Of a stretch of 64,000 nt of DNA, positions 35,989-45,503 are shown piece after piece. The stretch covers positions 62,001 to 126,000 of the forward strand of contig CANQLV010000010.1 in assembly GCA_947624785.1 (NCBI GenBank), in the 5' to 3' direction. Each line of letters begins with the position of its first letter. Position 1 is the stretch's first letter. Below the pieces are notes generated by a model. It saw only the letters and a list, made by a program, of their open reading frames with translations. It had not been told where the DNA came from and made no database searches. The DNA comes from Akkermansia muciniphila. Its GTDB lineage: Bacteria > Verrucomicrobiota > Verrucomicrobiia > Verrucomicrobiales > Akkermansiaceae. The translations under genes and the position numbers were made by a program.

Positions 35989-36024
35989 CGGCGTCCTCCG
36001 TATCACGGAAGGATGCCGTTTTTT
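35989..36024 (+). terminator. Terminator after the small ribosomal peptide gene
   Basis: Imperfect hairpin (CGGCGTCCTCCGT pairing with ACGGAAGGATGCCG) and a six-T tract (36019-36024). It marks the boundary to the AT-rich island. Confidence 0.82.
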
Positions 36025-36120
36025 ATGAAGTAGAGTTCTGACTTATTTGTCAATGTTCCAATCGTTCATATTGTAAAAATATTGAAACAATACAATATTT
36101 TTTATTAAATTATTGACAAG

Positions 36121-37110
36121 ATGAAGATATTGGCATATTTTTATGACGAAATGAATATCTTAAGTAAGTTTAAATTTTTTTTCACTGTTATTGGATTTCT
36201 ATTTTTTATATTCAATTCTGTATTTATTTCATACTCAGAAGAATTAAATAAAGGTTTGGAAATATATTCAGAAACAGAAAAAAATTCAGCAAGAGTTCTA
36301 AAAAATAACGGTGATAGGATAAAAGATTTAGAACGAACATCAATTGGAATAGGAGAAAAGGTTTCTCTGACACTGGGAGGGAAATTATTGGATCAAGTGG
36401 ATAGAGAATCAATTGAATGGATAGTGGAAGGAGATAAGGATTTAATCAAACTTAATGTTATGGAATGGGATAAAGTATTTGCTGATTTTTCTGTAAAATG
36501 TGCTATGAAAAAAGAAAAGGGACAAGTCACTATCAAAGTAAAAACTAATTTGGAAGACATTTCTCCAACAATAAAATTTACAATTTATAATCCAACTGAT
36601 ATTTCTGCAAGACACTCTGGATTGAGAGATCCTGATTATCCCATGGACGGAGATAAATCTAGATGGGGAGCTTCGACAGCACTCATATTAGAAATTGCTC
36701 CCATGAATGTAAGTTTTAGCGGAATTTTTCTTATTGAAAGGGCGAATGATGGGGAAGGCTCAGAAGTTCCTTTTCATGAGACAAATCCTGAACCAAGTAA
36801 AATTGATAAATATAATGAAGTTAGATATGATTATATAGGAGGAGGTAATGATTCGCTTATACCATATCAACCTCCACGTTCTTTGCCTCAGCCTGCTGAA
36901 TTTGATTGGAAATGTTCTTGGTATACCTATGTAGATGGGAATGATTGCTGGAGGATTGGAAAAAAAGATTATAAGCAGCACTTCAAAGCAACTGTGGGAA
37001 AGATAGATCCTGAACGACCTCAAATACGCAACATTTGTGTAGAAGTTTCTAAGTTTGGATGTACCGTTAAAAGAAGTACTTCAGGAGAAGCTAAACATGA
37101 AGATAGTTAA
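36121..37110 (+). CDS. AT-rich exported protein of unknown function (island gene 1)
   Basis: A 329-aa protein with a signal-type hydrophobic segment (FFFTVIGFLFFIFNSVFIS). A later ATG at 36151 would give a more usual signal peptide, so the start is uncertain. The mature part has a beta-sandwich look (VSLTLGGKL, IEWIVEGDKDLIKLNVMEWD, GQVTIKVKTN) and ends in a Cys-containing region (WKCSWYTYVDGNDCW). No family is recognised. Base composition and codon use (AAA, ATT, TTA dominate) are very different from the GC-rich flanks. The next gene starts 6 bp later. Confidence 0.75.
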   Translation: MKILAYFYDEMNILSKFKFFFTVIGFLFFIFNSVFISYSEELNKGLEIYSETEKNSARVLKNNGDRIKDLERTSIGIGEKVSLTLGGKLLDQVDRESIEWIVEGDKDLIKLNVMEWDKVFADFSVKCAMKKEKGQVTIKVKTNLEDISPTIKFTIYNPTDISARHSGLRDPDYPMDGDKSRWGASTALILEIAPMNVSFSGIFLIERANDGEGSEVPFHETNPEPSKIDKYNEVRYDYIGGGNDSLIPYQPPRSLPQPAEFDWKCSWYTYVDGNDCWRIGKKDYKQHFKATVGKIDPERPQIRNICVEVSKFGCTVKRSTSGEAKHEDS

Positions 37111-37116
37111 ATAATT

Positions 37117-37950
37117 ATGAAAAAAAATTTATTACTTTGTGGTATGATTGTATTTGCCTCAACATCTTATGGCGAAATAGAAAAAACCTTGTTGGTTCCT
37201 CGTTATCGAGATATTTTGGTGGATCAAAATAATCCCATAGTTCATTTAAAAAAATTATATGATCAAAATAGATTCAGAGAATTTTATGAAGAGGCTAATG
37301 AATTATTAATTAAAATGTCTCAACAGAAAGATAAAATTACTACGCCGGACAGTATTAAAAATGAATTATGGATGTTCTATTTAATTTCATCTGCTCCATT
37401 CTTGGATTTGGAATCGGATGATAATATTAAATGGATGAGCAATCATTTGGATTTGGATTATGAAGTTAAACAGAAAATTGTTTGGCGCATTTCTCCTAAA
37501 GATTTTTTAGAAAATTCAGGAATAAAAGATAAAAATGGTATTGATATTTCTTTAAATCGAGAACTTTTTTTATCTTATTTTTCAAATTTATTAAAACAGT
37601 TTAGAAAAGAAGTGGATCCTAATTTTAACGAAAAAATTAAAATTTTTGAAAAAGAGGTAATAAAAAATGACGATCTTATGAAGGATGATCGCGCAAGAAC
37701 AATGGTTATGAATCGTATCTCTATTAAAGAAGATAGAAATTTTTCTGCACAGAGGGCAGTTAAAAAATTAGAGAAAGATTTAATGAAAATATTAATTTGG
37801 GCTTATCCCACCAAAGCGTTAGAAGTTAAAAAATATATTCGCTTGGCCGGCTATAGTGATAAAGAAATTCCTTATTTACTTGATAGAACTGTAGGACGTG
37901 TGCGGGAGGCGAATTATTTGTACAAGGGTTTCGCTAAACGTAGGGATTAA
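37117..37950 (+). CDS. AT-rich exported protein of unknown function (island gene 2)
   Basis: A 277-aa, strongly helical, charged protein with a signal peptide (NLLLCGMIVFASTSYGE). It is co-directional with island gene 1 at a 6-bp gap, so they form an operon and may act together in the periplasm or outside. The helical part has many Lys, Glu and Asp residues (for example NEKIKIFEKEVIKNDDLM). No family, motif or catalytic residue is recognised. Composition is as AT-rich as gene 1. Confidence 0.75.
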   Translation: MKKNLLLCGMIVFASTSYGEIEKTLLVPRYRDILVDQNNPIVHLKKLYDQNRFREFYEEANELLIKMSQQKDKITTPDSIKNELWMFYLISSAPFLDLESDDNIKWMSNHLDLDYEVKQKIVWRISPKDFLENSGIKDKNGIDISLNRELFLSYFSNLLKQFRKEVDPNFNEKIKIFEKEVIKNDDLMKDDRARTMVMNRISIKEDRNFSAQRAVKKLEKDLMKILIWAYPTKALEVKKYIRLAGYSDKEIPYLLDRTVGRVREANYLYKGFAKRRD

Positions 37951-38252
37951 TTATTGGATAAGTATATCTTTTTAAACGAAAAAATAGATTGGATTTATTG
38001 AATAAAGGAGAGGTTAATTGTAAACTGAACATGGAAAGAAATTCAAAAATAGAATTTCTTTATAAAGGTCGGTCCACGAGGAAAAAATAATGTGTTGATT
38101 GTGGAATGGTTATGTACCCTCCATAAATACCTGAGAAATGGGCGTTACCAAAGAATGAGGGAAGGAGAAGAAACTTTCCCGATGTTGAGAGTGGTGTTGA
38201 TTTCACGTATAAAAAGAATTAAAAGGCATGTTAATGATAAGTAATGTGATGT
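37951..38252. other. Gene-free AT-rich stretch in the island
   Basis: No convincing frame is seen. A 10-bp stem AAAGAAATTC/GAATTTCTTT (38035-38044 with 38052-38061) is present without a T tract. It may end the upstream pair weakly or lie in the leader of the next gene. Confidence 0.5.
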
Positions 38253-40001
38253 ATGCTTAAGAATTTCTTATTTCTTTTTTTATTTTTAATACCCTTGCAT
38301 GCGGGAGATTTGCCCCAGCAAAGGCTGGCATGGCAGATGGAGAGCGGGGATGTGCGGAATATTGCCGGGCTGTGTCGGCAATATGTGCAAAAGAAATTGG
38401 AAGCGGAAAAAACGTTTTCCGTGGAATCCCTGTTGAAGGACCGGGAGGTGGCGCAGGCTTGCTACATGACCCATTTCTTTGCGTTGGTGGGGAAGGAGAG
38501 GACTTACATCCTTCATGAATTGAAGGACAAGGAATTTGTAAAATGGTTGCTGGATCATCCGGAGGTGTTTGAAAAACTGGCATTTGCCAAGGCCTCGGGA
38601 AAGAATACGCTGGCTGTATTGCGGAATATCTGGGTGAAGGAAGGGAAAGAACTTTCCGGGGTTGGCCTCAACATGGCATTGGGCGCGGCGTTGACTTCCA
38701 CGTCCCGGGAGCCGGAGGAGTGCGAAGCGCGGTATGATTTTTACAAGAAGTCTTTTGCGGAAAAGAAATTGTTTCCGCAGTTCATTACGCTGGAACCGTG
38801 GGAATTTGGCATTCTCTTCCGTGGGAGGGAAAGCCTGGAGGAACTTGCCTGGGCTCAGGATTATCTGGCTGGTAAAAAGAAGATCAAGGCGGGGAATGCA
38901 GGGTATGCCTGTTGCGGCCTGATTCCCTACCGCATGAAGAACAAGCAGGGAGTAAGCGTGCATGCCGGGGGAGCGTTTTATGACCATAAGCCGATTTCCT
39001 TGCAAATTTATGTAGAATATGGCGGGGTATGCGGCGCTGTTTCCAAGGGAGCGGCCGGGTTTGTGAAAGCGAAGGGTATTCCTTCCTACACGATCGGGCA
39101 GCCGGGTCACTGCGCTTTTGTGTGGAAGGGAACGGATGGAGAGTGGAAGATAGGTAATAATATTTATGGCTGGATATGGTCGGAGGGCGGTCCCGGGGGG
39201 CCGTGGAAGGGTGCTGTTTCCACCATCACGGAGCTTCCACGTTTTTGGAAAGGAGAGGATGCCTCCGCTTCCAATTTATGTTATTATTTATCTCTTCTGG
39301 CAGCCGACCCCCAGAAGGCGGAAGTTTTGTTGGGAGAAGCGTTGAAGCGGAATGCTTCCAATTATCCGGCATGGCAGGCTTTGATGAGAAAGAAGGGGCG
39401 TCTGGTGGAGAAAGACAAGCTGGTTCTGCTGGAACGCTTCAAGGAAGCCTTTCCCGGTAATCCCACCCTGTGGGAATATTTCATGAAGAAGGAATTGGGG
39501 CTTGATTGGAAAAAGGCGAATGGCTACGCCGTCTATCCCCAATTGCTGTCCCAAAATGAATCATGGGATTCCGTGGACGCTTATATGCGCAATTTCTGTG
39601 CGTTGGCGCGGAATGATATTCCGGCCATGGTCGGCAAGCTGCCTTATGAAGTGAAAACCAAGAGAGTCTTTTTCAAAAACTGGCTGAAATTTTACCAGGA
39701 GAACAAAATCGACCGGAAGGTGAGGGTGCAAACCTGCGCTGTGCTGGAAAAGGCGATTCCTCCGCTCTTGAGTCATGAAAAAACGGCATTGCAGTTTCTA
39801 GGGTTTTATGGGCAGGTGCTTGATCTATGGAAAGACAAGCAATTGTCGGCCCGGGCCGATACCTTCCTGACGGCATGGTTGAAGGAAGTAGACAAAGCTT
39901 CCGTACGGAAGAAGATGGCGGAAATAGGACTGAAAGTAGCCGAGCATCTGGGAGACAAAAAAGCGCTGGTTCGTTATGCGGAGGCTCAGGCTGGATATTG
40001 A
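38253..40001 (+). CDS. Exported protein with transglutaminase-like Cys-His core
   Basis: A 582-aa exported protein (signal peptide MLKNFLFLFLFLIPLHAG). A central segment resembles the transglutaminase/cysteine-protease fold: YGGVCGAVSKGAAGF provides a candidate nucleophile near Cys260, and GQPGHCAFVW a candidate His near 284, followed by GEWKIGNNIYGW. The third residue would be Asn rather than Asp. The N-terminal 220 residues and the C-terminal 250 (helical, TPR-like: EALKRNASNYPAWQALMRKK) are not recognised. Its composition is nearer to the genome average than its neighbours in the island. Protein cross-linking or peptide cleavage on the cell surface is possible, not shown. Confidence 0.78.
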   Translation: MLKNFLFLFLFLIPLHAGDLPQQRLAWQMESGDVRNIAGLCRQYVQKKLEAEKTFSVESLLKDREVAQACYMTHFFALVGKERTYILHELKDKEFVKWLLDHPEVFEKLAFAKASGKNTLAVLRNIWVKEGKELSGVGLNMALGAALTSTSREPEECEARYDFYKKSFAEKKLFPQFITLEPWEFGILFRGRESLEELAWAQDYLAGKKKIKAGNAGYACCGLIPYRMKNKQGVSVHAGGAFYDHKPISLQIYVEYGGVCGAVSKGAAGFVKAKGIPSYTIGQPGHCAFVWKGTDGEWKIGNNIYGWIWSEGGPGGPWKGAVSTITELPRFWKGEDASASNLCYYLSLLAADPQKAEVLLGEALKRNASNYPAWQALMRKKGRLVEKDKLVLLERFKEAFPGNPTLWEYFMKKELGLDWKKANGYAVYPQLLSQNESWDSVDAYMRNFCALARNDIPAMVGKLPYEVKTKRVFFKNWLKFYQENKIDRKVRVQTCAVLEKAIPPLLSHEKTALQFLGFYGQVLDLWKDKQLSARADTFLTAWLKEVDKASVRKKMAEIGLKVAEHLGDKKALVRYAEAQAGY

Positions 40002-40107
40002 ATGGCGTGATCCTTTCCATCTGCATAGAATAATCGTCTTTTCTGGACTGGTTGGTGATCGACATGGTTTGAGATTATTTAAACTTATATGGTCAATAGG
40101 CTGGCAG

Positions 40108-40206
40108 ATGAAGAGAAGTATCTATGTAATTATTGTTAATTTTATGTTGCCAGGTATAGTGGTTTTTTCTTGGATTATATATTTTTTGCTCTATCATATG
40201 CTTTGA
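40108..40206 (+). CDS. Possible 32-residue hydrophobic peptide
   Basis: MKRSIYVIIVNFMLPGIVVF plus 12 more, mostly hydrophobic, residues. Its stop (TGA) shares a base with the ATG of the next gene, an arrangement used for translational coupling. The only support is this overlap and the membrane-like sequence. Confidence 0.25.
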   Translation: MKRSIYVIIVNFMLPGIVVFSWIIYFLLYHML

Positions 40207-40715
40207 TGAAACGGTACCTGGTGGCAAGTTTACTCGTATTGAGTATGTTATCTATAGGTCCTGCCAAGAATGCAACCAATCCTTGTAGAGTGGAATTAGT
40301 AGGTATCATGTTTTTTACCACTCCTATTGGTTCGGAGGTTCCCAACATAGCAGGTTCCCAGGATGAATTGGAGATTGATTGGGAGAGTGCTGCAAAAGAT
40401 TTACTGGAAGAAAAATTAGGATCTGCCGTATCGGTGAGATTGGATACAATTTCATTGTTGGCATTTATTAATTCAAATGGGAAATTTTTTGCAAATGTCC
40501 ATTTAGTGTACGCTTACAGATTTCTTCACCATCATAAACCTGTTACTGCATGGAAATTGAAACAACAGAATAACTTGATGGATAATAGTATAGACTATTA
40601 TCAAGTTGGGACGGCTGGAGTAAGAAGTGCTAAAGCGGCCGTTTTAAATGCTAAAAGAAAAATTCTTAGTGGCTTGGAAAAAGAATTGAAGGAACAATGT
40701 AAAGAACATCAGTAA
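40206..40715 (+). CDS. Small exported protein of unknown function (island gene)
   Basis: A 169-aa protein with a signal peptide (MKRYLVASLLVLSMLSIG). The mature part is mixed alpha/beta with one Cys near the start and a Cys close to the C-terminus (KEQCKEHQ). No family is recognised. It is AT-rich like the island genes at 36.1-38.0 kb. The next gene follows after 6 bp, so these two form an operon. Confidence 0.72.
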   Translation: MKRYLVASLLVLSMLSIGPAKNATNPCRVELVGIMFFTTPIGSEVPNIAGSQDELEIDWESAAKDLLEEKLGSAVSVRLDTISLLAFINSNGKFFANVHLVYAYRFLHHHKPVTAWKLKQQNNLMDNSIDYYQVGTAGVRSAKAAVLNAKRKILSGLEKELKEQCKEHQ

Positions 40716-40721
40716 ATCATT

Positions 40722-41399
40722 ATGAAATATTTAATGCTATTTAATGCTTGGCTTTTTTGTTTTACAGCTACTGCGGATTCGAATACCGCCGAAAGCAATA
40801 TTTCCGTACCGGATAAAATTGGTTATGAATTGACCAATCCCATTTCCGTAAAAGGAGTTAAATCAAGAAAAGAACTTGATGAATATTGCCGGAATTATGT
40901 ATCACAACATCTTCCTTCTTATGAAATAGAAGACACGATGATTTATGTTTTAGGGCAGGATATTGTATTTGAATTGGAATGCCGGGAGAAGGATGGAAGT
41001 TCAAAAGTTTCCTTGTATTTCAATGTTTCGGAGTATATGGACAAAGTCAAGAAACAGGACAAGAAGTCTAACTCTACATTCTTGAAATCCGTGAAGCCGA
41101 TAGATTTCCCGGAAGGGATTTCCTTACGCAAACCTATTGTATTAAAAAAGGCTGTCACCCGTGAAGAAGTACAGAAACAGCAAGAGCAATATTTGGAAAA
41201 ACAGTATCCGGGTTATAAAATCACCCGAAAGGAAACCTGGATTTTCCATAAGAAGTTTTTGGAGAGGGTGAGTTTGAAAAAAGATGACGAGGAATTAATC
41301 GTCAATTTTGATGTTTCCGATTATATGAAGGAGTATGGAAAGAGCCATCAGTGGAAAACTATCCCATTGTCTCCTGGCGTAGAAAGAGTGGAGCTGTAA
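40722..41399 (+). CDS. Exported protein made of two related domains (island gene)
   Basis: A 225-aa protein with a short signal peptide (MKYLMLFNAWLFCFTATA). The mature part is a tandem duplication of a unit of about 85 residues. Unit 1 runs from ISVPDKIGYELTNPISVKGV to NVSEYMDKVKKQ; unit 2 from FPEGISLRKPIVLKKAVTRE to DVSDYMKEYGK. They share the pattern (N/K)PI-x7-(S/T)R(K/E)E(L/V), then YP/LPSYEI or YPGYKI, and end with NFDVS-D/E-YM. No family is recognised. It is the last gene of the AT-rich island and converges on the histidine kinase gene. Confidence 0.75.
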   Translation: MKYLMLFNAWLFCFTATADSNTAESNISVPDKIGYELTNPISVKGVKSRKELDEYCRNYVSQHLPSYEIEDTMIYVLGQDIVFELECREKDGSSKVSLYFNVSEYMDKVKKQDKKSNSTFLKSVKPIDFPEGISLRKPIVLKKAVTREEVQKQQEQYLEKQYPGYKITRKETWIFHKKFLERVSLKKDDEELIVNFDVSDYMKEYGKSHQWKTIPLSPGVERVEL

Positions 41400-41504
41400 C
41401 ATGCGCCAGTTTCCTGAACCGTAAGGCGATTCCGTCAGGTGGGAGAGTATATGTTTTTTCTCGGGCTCACCAGCAATCATTTACGGATGTGCCGCATAGG
41501 AATC

Positions 41505-42734
41505 TTATGCCCTCTTTTCTTCCCGGAACCGTTTCAGCGGAATGGTGATGGTGAAGACGGTTTCCCGGTGGGGGATGCTGGAGACGGTGATGGAGCCGTC
41601 ATGGGCTTCCACGGCCCGTTTGACGATGGAGAGACCCAGGCCCGTTCCCTTGATTTCCGAGGAGTGGTGGGTTTCCACCCGGTAGAAGCGGTTGAAGAGG
41701 AAGGGAAGGCTTTCCGCGGGAATGCCTACGCCCGTGTCCGTGACGGTGATGACACAGGCCTCTGGCGTTCTGGCGGCTGCCACGGTGACGGAGAGTCCCG
41801 GTTCCGTGTTTTGCTTGAGGGCGTTTTCCACCAGGTTGAACAGGACTTGCGTCCAGTAGAAGGGGTCTCCGTAGAGTTCCCATTCCGGCGGAATGTCCAT
41901 GTGCAGGGCGGCTTGTTTTTTCTCCCGGATGGAGTCCAGGCGGGAGAAGACGTCGTCCACGCAGGAGGTGAGATGGAACCATTGTTCCTTCAGAATGGCC
42001 TTGTGGCCTGATTCCAGCTTGGAGATCATGAGCATGTCTTCAATGATGTTCATGAGCCGCTGGCTGTTCTGATGCATGACTCCGATGAATTTCCGGGCCA
42101 GTCCTGGGCTTTCCTCCACAAGATCGTCTTCCATCAGGTTTTCCAGATACCCCACGATGATGGTGAGCGGGGTGCGCAGCTCGTGGGAGGCGTTCGCCAC
42201 GAAGTCCCGGCGCATCTGGTTGGTGAGGTAGTTCTGCGTGACGTTGCGCAGCAGGATGCGTTTTTCCTTGATAGGAGTGTCCGTGATGGCGCTGTCCAGG
42301 TGCCACGCCGTGATGCCGTTTTGCACTCCGCCGGGGGAGTTGGCGGCGCTCAGCGTGAATTCCTTGGTGACGGGGCCATCCGTGTCAAAGGCTTCCTGAA
42401 CGTGCCCCAGCAGTTCCTGGTTGCACACCAGGGAACCCACTTTGCGCCCTTCCAGCCTTTCTTCCTGAAAGAGCTCTTTTGCCAGTGTGTTGGCCAGTAC
42501 GATGTGCCCGGCAGGGCCGATGAGCAGGAAGGCCTCCCCCAGGGCTTCCAGAAAGCGCCGTTTGTCCACGATAGCCTGTTCCTGGGCTTCCTCCCCGCGT
42601 TTCAGCAGGCGCTGCGCGTCCCTCAGGGCCTTTTTCCGGGCCTTCATGGCGGACCGGCATACCTGGACCAGATGCCAGTTCAGGTACAGGGAGGCCAGAA
42701 CCAGAATGATGAGGATGTAGTCGATAGCCGACAT
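41505..42734 (-). CDS. PhoR-like sensor histidine kinase
   Basis: A 409-aa kinase with one N-terminal membrane helix (YILIILVLASLYLNWHLV), a short coiled coil, a PAS domain (about residues 60-165) and a full kinase core: H-box ASHELRTPLT, N-box LFNLVENALKQN, DTGVGIP and GTGLGLSIVKR. This order is that of PhoR-type phosphate sensors that work without a large periplasmic domain. It overlaps no gene; the response regulator gene lies 12 bp upstream on the same strand, so they are one operon. phoU and pst genes are not seen in this window. Confidence 0.93.
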   Translation of the reverse strand: MSAIDYILIILVLASLYLNWHLVQVCRSAMKARKKALRDAQRLLKRGEEAQEQAIVDKRRFLEALGEAFLLIGPAGHIVLANTLAKELFQEERLEGRKVGSLVCNQELLGHVQEAFDTDGPVTKEFTLSAANSPGGVQNGITAWHLDSAITDTPIKEKRILLRNVTQNYLTNQMRRDFVANASHELRTPLTIIVGYLENLMEDDLVEESPGLARKFIGVMHQNSQRLMNIIEDMLMISKLESGHKAILKEQWFHLTSCVDDVFSRLDSIREKKQAALHMDIPPEWELYGDPFYWTQVLFNLVENALKQNTEPGLSVTVAAARTPEACVITVTDTGVGIPAESLPFLFNRFYRVETHHSSEIKGTGLGLSIVKRAVEAHDGSITVSSIPHRETVFTITIPLKRFREEKRA

Positions 42735-42746
42735 GGAACCGGAGCG

Positions 42747-43451
42747 TTAGGCTTCTTCCTGCGGGGGGCGCCTCCCCGGAAGGGTAAAGCGGTAGCCGAT
42801 GCTGCGGACGGTTTCAATGCAGTCCGCATAGGGGGCCAGTTTCTGGCGCAGCCGTTTCATGTGCGTGTCCAGCGTGCGGCTCTGGGCCTGGTGGCTGTAT
42901 CCCCACACGCAGCTGAGCAGGTCGTTGCGGTTCAGGGTTTGGCCTTCCCGTTCAATCATGTAGATCATGAGCTTGAATTCCGTGGCCGTCAGGTCCACTT
43001 CCTCCTTGTCGATGTAGAATTTGAGGGCGTTTTTGTCAAACGTGAAGGGGCCGTATTCCGCAATGACGCTGCCGGGCGTGTGCTCGCACCGCTTCAGGAC
43101 ACTGGCTACGCGCAGGACAAGTTCCTTGGGACTGAACGGCTTGGTTACATAGTCGTCCGCTCCCAGCTCCAGCCCCTGGATACGGTCTTCCGCCTGGGCC
43201 TTGGCGGTCAGGAAGATGACGGGAATGTTCTGGGTGCGGCTGTCCCGGCGCAGCTCCCTCAGTACGCCGTGGCCGTCCATGCCGGGCATCATCTGGTCCA
43301 GCAGGATCAGTTCCGGCTTGTCCCTGCGCGCCACTTCCAGCGCGGTCAGGCCGTCATAGGCCGCCAGGGGCGTGTGGCCTGCGCGTTCCAGGTTGTAGGC
43401 CACGAGGTCTGAGATGGCGTGATCGTCTTCAGCGATAAGAATGGTTGCCAT
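42747..43451 (-). CDS. PhoB-like response regulator
   Basis: A 234-aa OmpR/PhoB-family regulator. The receiver domain has the acidic pair EDD at residues 8-10, the phosphorylated Asp52 (LLDQMMPGMDG) and the conserved Thr and Lys (FLTAKA, TKPFSP). The C-terminal winged helix ends VRSIGYRF. It pairs with the kinase immediately downstream. Which genes it controls cannot be read from this window. Confidence 0.94.
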   Translation of the reverse strand: MATILIAEDDHAISDLVAYNLERAGHTPLAAYDGLTALEVARRDKPELILLDQMMPGMDGHGVLRELRRDSRTQNIPVIFLTAKAQAEDRIQGLELGADDYVTKPFSPKELVLRVASVLKRCEHTPGSVIAEYGPFTFDKNALKFYIDKEEVDLTATEFKLMIYMIEREGQTLNRNDLLSCVWGYSHQAQSRTLDTHMKRLRQKLAPYADCIETVRSIGYRFTLPGRRPPQEEA

Positions 43452-43667
43452 GGCTGTTTTTTACGATGAAGGGAGGGGCGGTGTCCCGATCTTAGATGTG
43501 ACGATTCGTTCACATTTCCCCGTCCGGAAGGCGTTTCCGGACGGCTAAAGCCTTTCCTTATACAAACATACTGTAACGGAGGCGTTTCCGTTTTGCAAGA
43601 CTGGCCTAGATTCAACTTCTCTTCCCTGCGTCATGTGATACACTTGCACCGCAACAGTTGTATTGTC

Positions 43668-45344
43668 ATGCGAAGCGATAGAGTTAAAGCAGGGTTTGAG
43701 CGTGCGCCGCACCGCAGTCTGATGCGCGCCACGGGGATGACGGATGAGGATTTAAGCCGTCCCTTCATTGCTATTTGCAATTCCTTTAATGAGGTGATTC
43801 CGGGCCATGTCCACCTGAACAAGGTAGCCGCCCTCATCAAGGAAGAGGTGCGCAAGGCCGGAGGGACTCCCGTGGAGTTCAACCTTCCCGGCGTGTGTGA
43901 CGGCATTGCCATGGGCCACGGCGGCATGAAGTTTTCCCTGGCCAGCCGTGAGTTGATCGCGGACAGCGTGGAGACGATGCTGAGCGCCCATGCGTTTGAC
44001 GCCATGATCTGCATTCCGAATTGCGACAAGATTGTTCCCGGCATGATCATGGGCGCCCTGCGCTGCAATATCCCCACTATTTTCTGCAGTGGCGGCCCGA
44101 TGGCCGCGGGCATGGCGGAAGACGGCACCGTGCTGGACCTGAACAGCGTGTTTGAGGCCGTCGCCCGCTTCAAGGCCGGAAAGATTAATGCGGAGGAGCT
44201 CCATTCCCTGGAATGCCGCGCCTGTCCCGGCGCGGGTTCCTGTTCCGGCATGTTTACGGCCAATTCCATGAATTGCCTGAGCGAGGTGATCGGCCTGGCC
44301 CTTCCCGGGAACGGCTCCCTGCTGGCTACTTCCGAAGAACGCAAGGAGTTCTGGAAGCAGACCGCGCGCCGCGCCGTGGAGATGGCGAAGGCGGACGGCC
44401 CCTTGCCGCGCGACATCGTGAACCGTGACGCCATCGACAACGCCTTTGCGATCGACATGGCGATGGGCGGCAGCTCCAATACCGTGCTTCATACGCTGGC
44501 TATCGCCCGGGAAGCCGGCGTGGAGTACGACCTCCAGCGCATCAATGACATTTCCCGGCGCACGCCGAATATTTGCAAGGTGGCTCCTTCCTCCCGCTTC
44601 CACATGCAGGACGTCCTGCGCGCCGGCGGCGTGAGCGCCATCATTCATGAGATCGCCAGGATTCCCGGCGCCCTTCATCTGGATGCCATGACCGTCAGCG
44701 GGAAGACGCTGGGGGAAACCGTGGAGGGATGTGAAATTACGGATGAAACCGTGATTCATCCGCTGGAAAACGCTTATTCCAAAGACGGCGGCCTGGCTAT
44801 CCTGTTCGGCAATCTGGCGGAGGAAGGCGCCGTGGTGAAGAAGGCCGGGGTACACCCGGACATGATGAGCTTCCGCGGGCCCGCCGTGATTTTCGAGTCT
44901 CAGGAAGACGCCTGTGAAGGCATCCTTGCCGGGAAGGTGAAGTCCGGCGACGTAGTCGTCATCCGCAATGAAGGGCCCAAGGGTGGCCCCGGCATGCAGG
45001 AAATGCTGGCGCCTACCTCCTACATCATGGGGCAGGGCCTGGGCGCGGAAGTGGCGCTGATTACGGACGGCCGTTTTTCCGGAGCCACGCACGGCGCCTG
45101 CATCGGCCATATTTCTCCGGAAGCGGCGGAAGGCGGCCTGATCGGCCTGTTGAAGGATGGGGACATCATTGAGTATTCCATTCCGGACCGTACGCTGAAT
45201 GCCTGCCTGACGGAAGATGAGATCGCACGCCGCCGTGCGGACTGGAAACCCACGTACAACAAGGTTTCCTCCTCCTGGCTCAGCCGCTACCGCAAGCTGG
45301 CCACCAACGCCAGCCGCGGCGCCGTTCTCCAGAGCGGTGAATAA
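43668..45344 (+). CDS. ilvD: Dihydroxy-acid dehydratase
   Basis: Third enzyme of valine and isoleucine synthesis, an Fe-S enzyme. The cluster cysteines lie in [21 protein letters not shown] and [20 protein letters not shown]. The C-terminal [15 protein letters not shown] and the catalytic Ser region ([11 protein letters not shown]) are as in the family. I chose the ATG at 43668, which leaves 558 aa, the usual length; the upstream part of the open frame has no homology. It has its own terminator. Confidence 0.96.
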   Translation: MRSDRVKAGFERAPHRSLMRATGMTDEDLSRPFIAICNSFNEVIPGHVHLNKVAALIKEEVRKAGGTPVEFNLPGVCDGIAMGHGGMKFSLASRELIADSVETMLSAHAFDAMICIPNCDKIVPGMIMGALRCNIPTIFCSGGPMAAGMAEDGTVLDLNSVFEAVARFKAGKINAEELHSLECRACPGAGSCSGMFTANSMNCLSEVIGLALPGNGSLLATSEERKEFWKQTARRAVEMAKADGPLPRDIVNRDAIDNAFAIDMAMGGSSNTVLHTLAIAREAGVEYDLQRINDISRRTPNICKVAPSSRFHMQDVLRAGGVSAIIHEIARIPGALHLDAMTVSGKTLGETVEGCEITDETVIHPLENAYSKDGGLAILFGNLAEEGAVVKKAGVHPDMMSFRGPAVIFESQEDACEGILAGKVKSGDVVVIRNEGPKGGPGMQEMLAPTSYIMGQGLGAEVALITDGRFSGATHGACIGHISPEAAEGGLIGLLKDGDIIEYSIPDRTLNACLTEDEIARRRADWKPTYNKVSSSWLSRYRKLATNASRGAVLQSGE

Positions 45345-45366
45345 TTGGCGCCCATTTTATTTTCAG

Positions 45367-45397
45367 CCGCTTTCCTCCTCCGGGGAAAGCGGTTTTT
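45367..45397 (+). terminator. ilvD terminator
   Basis: Stem CCGCTTTCC/GGAAAGCGG (45367-45375 with 45384-45392) and TTTTT (45393-45397), 23 bp after the ilvD stop. Confidence 0.85.
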
Positions 45398-45435
45398 CAT
45401 TTTTGCCCGGTTTTGTGTTACACAGAGTTCTCCCC

Positions 45436-45469
45436 AAAAAGAGAGCCGCTCCCGGAAGGGAGCGGCTCT
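45436..45469 (-). terminator. Terminator of the lipoprotein gene
   Basis: 12-bp perfect stem AGAGCCGCTCCC/GGGAGCGGCTCT (45442-45453 with 45458-45469), loop of four bases, then CTTTTTGG on the minus strand. Confidence 0.85.
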
Positions 45470-45503
45470 GCTATCAACAATAATACCGAACAAAAAATAT
45501 GCT

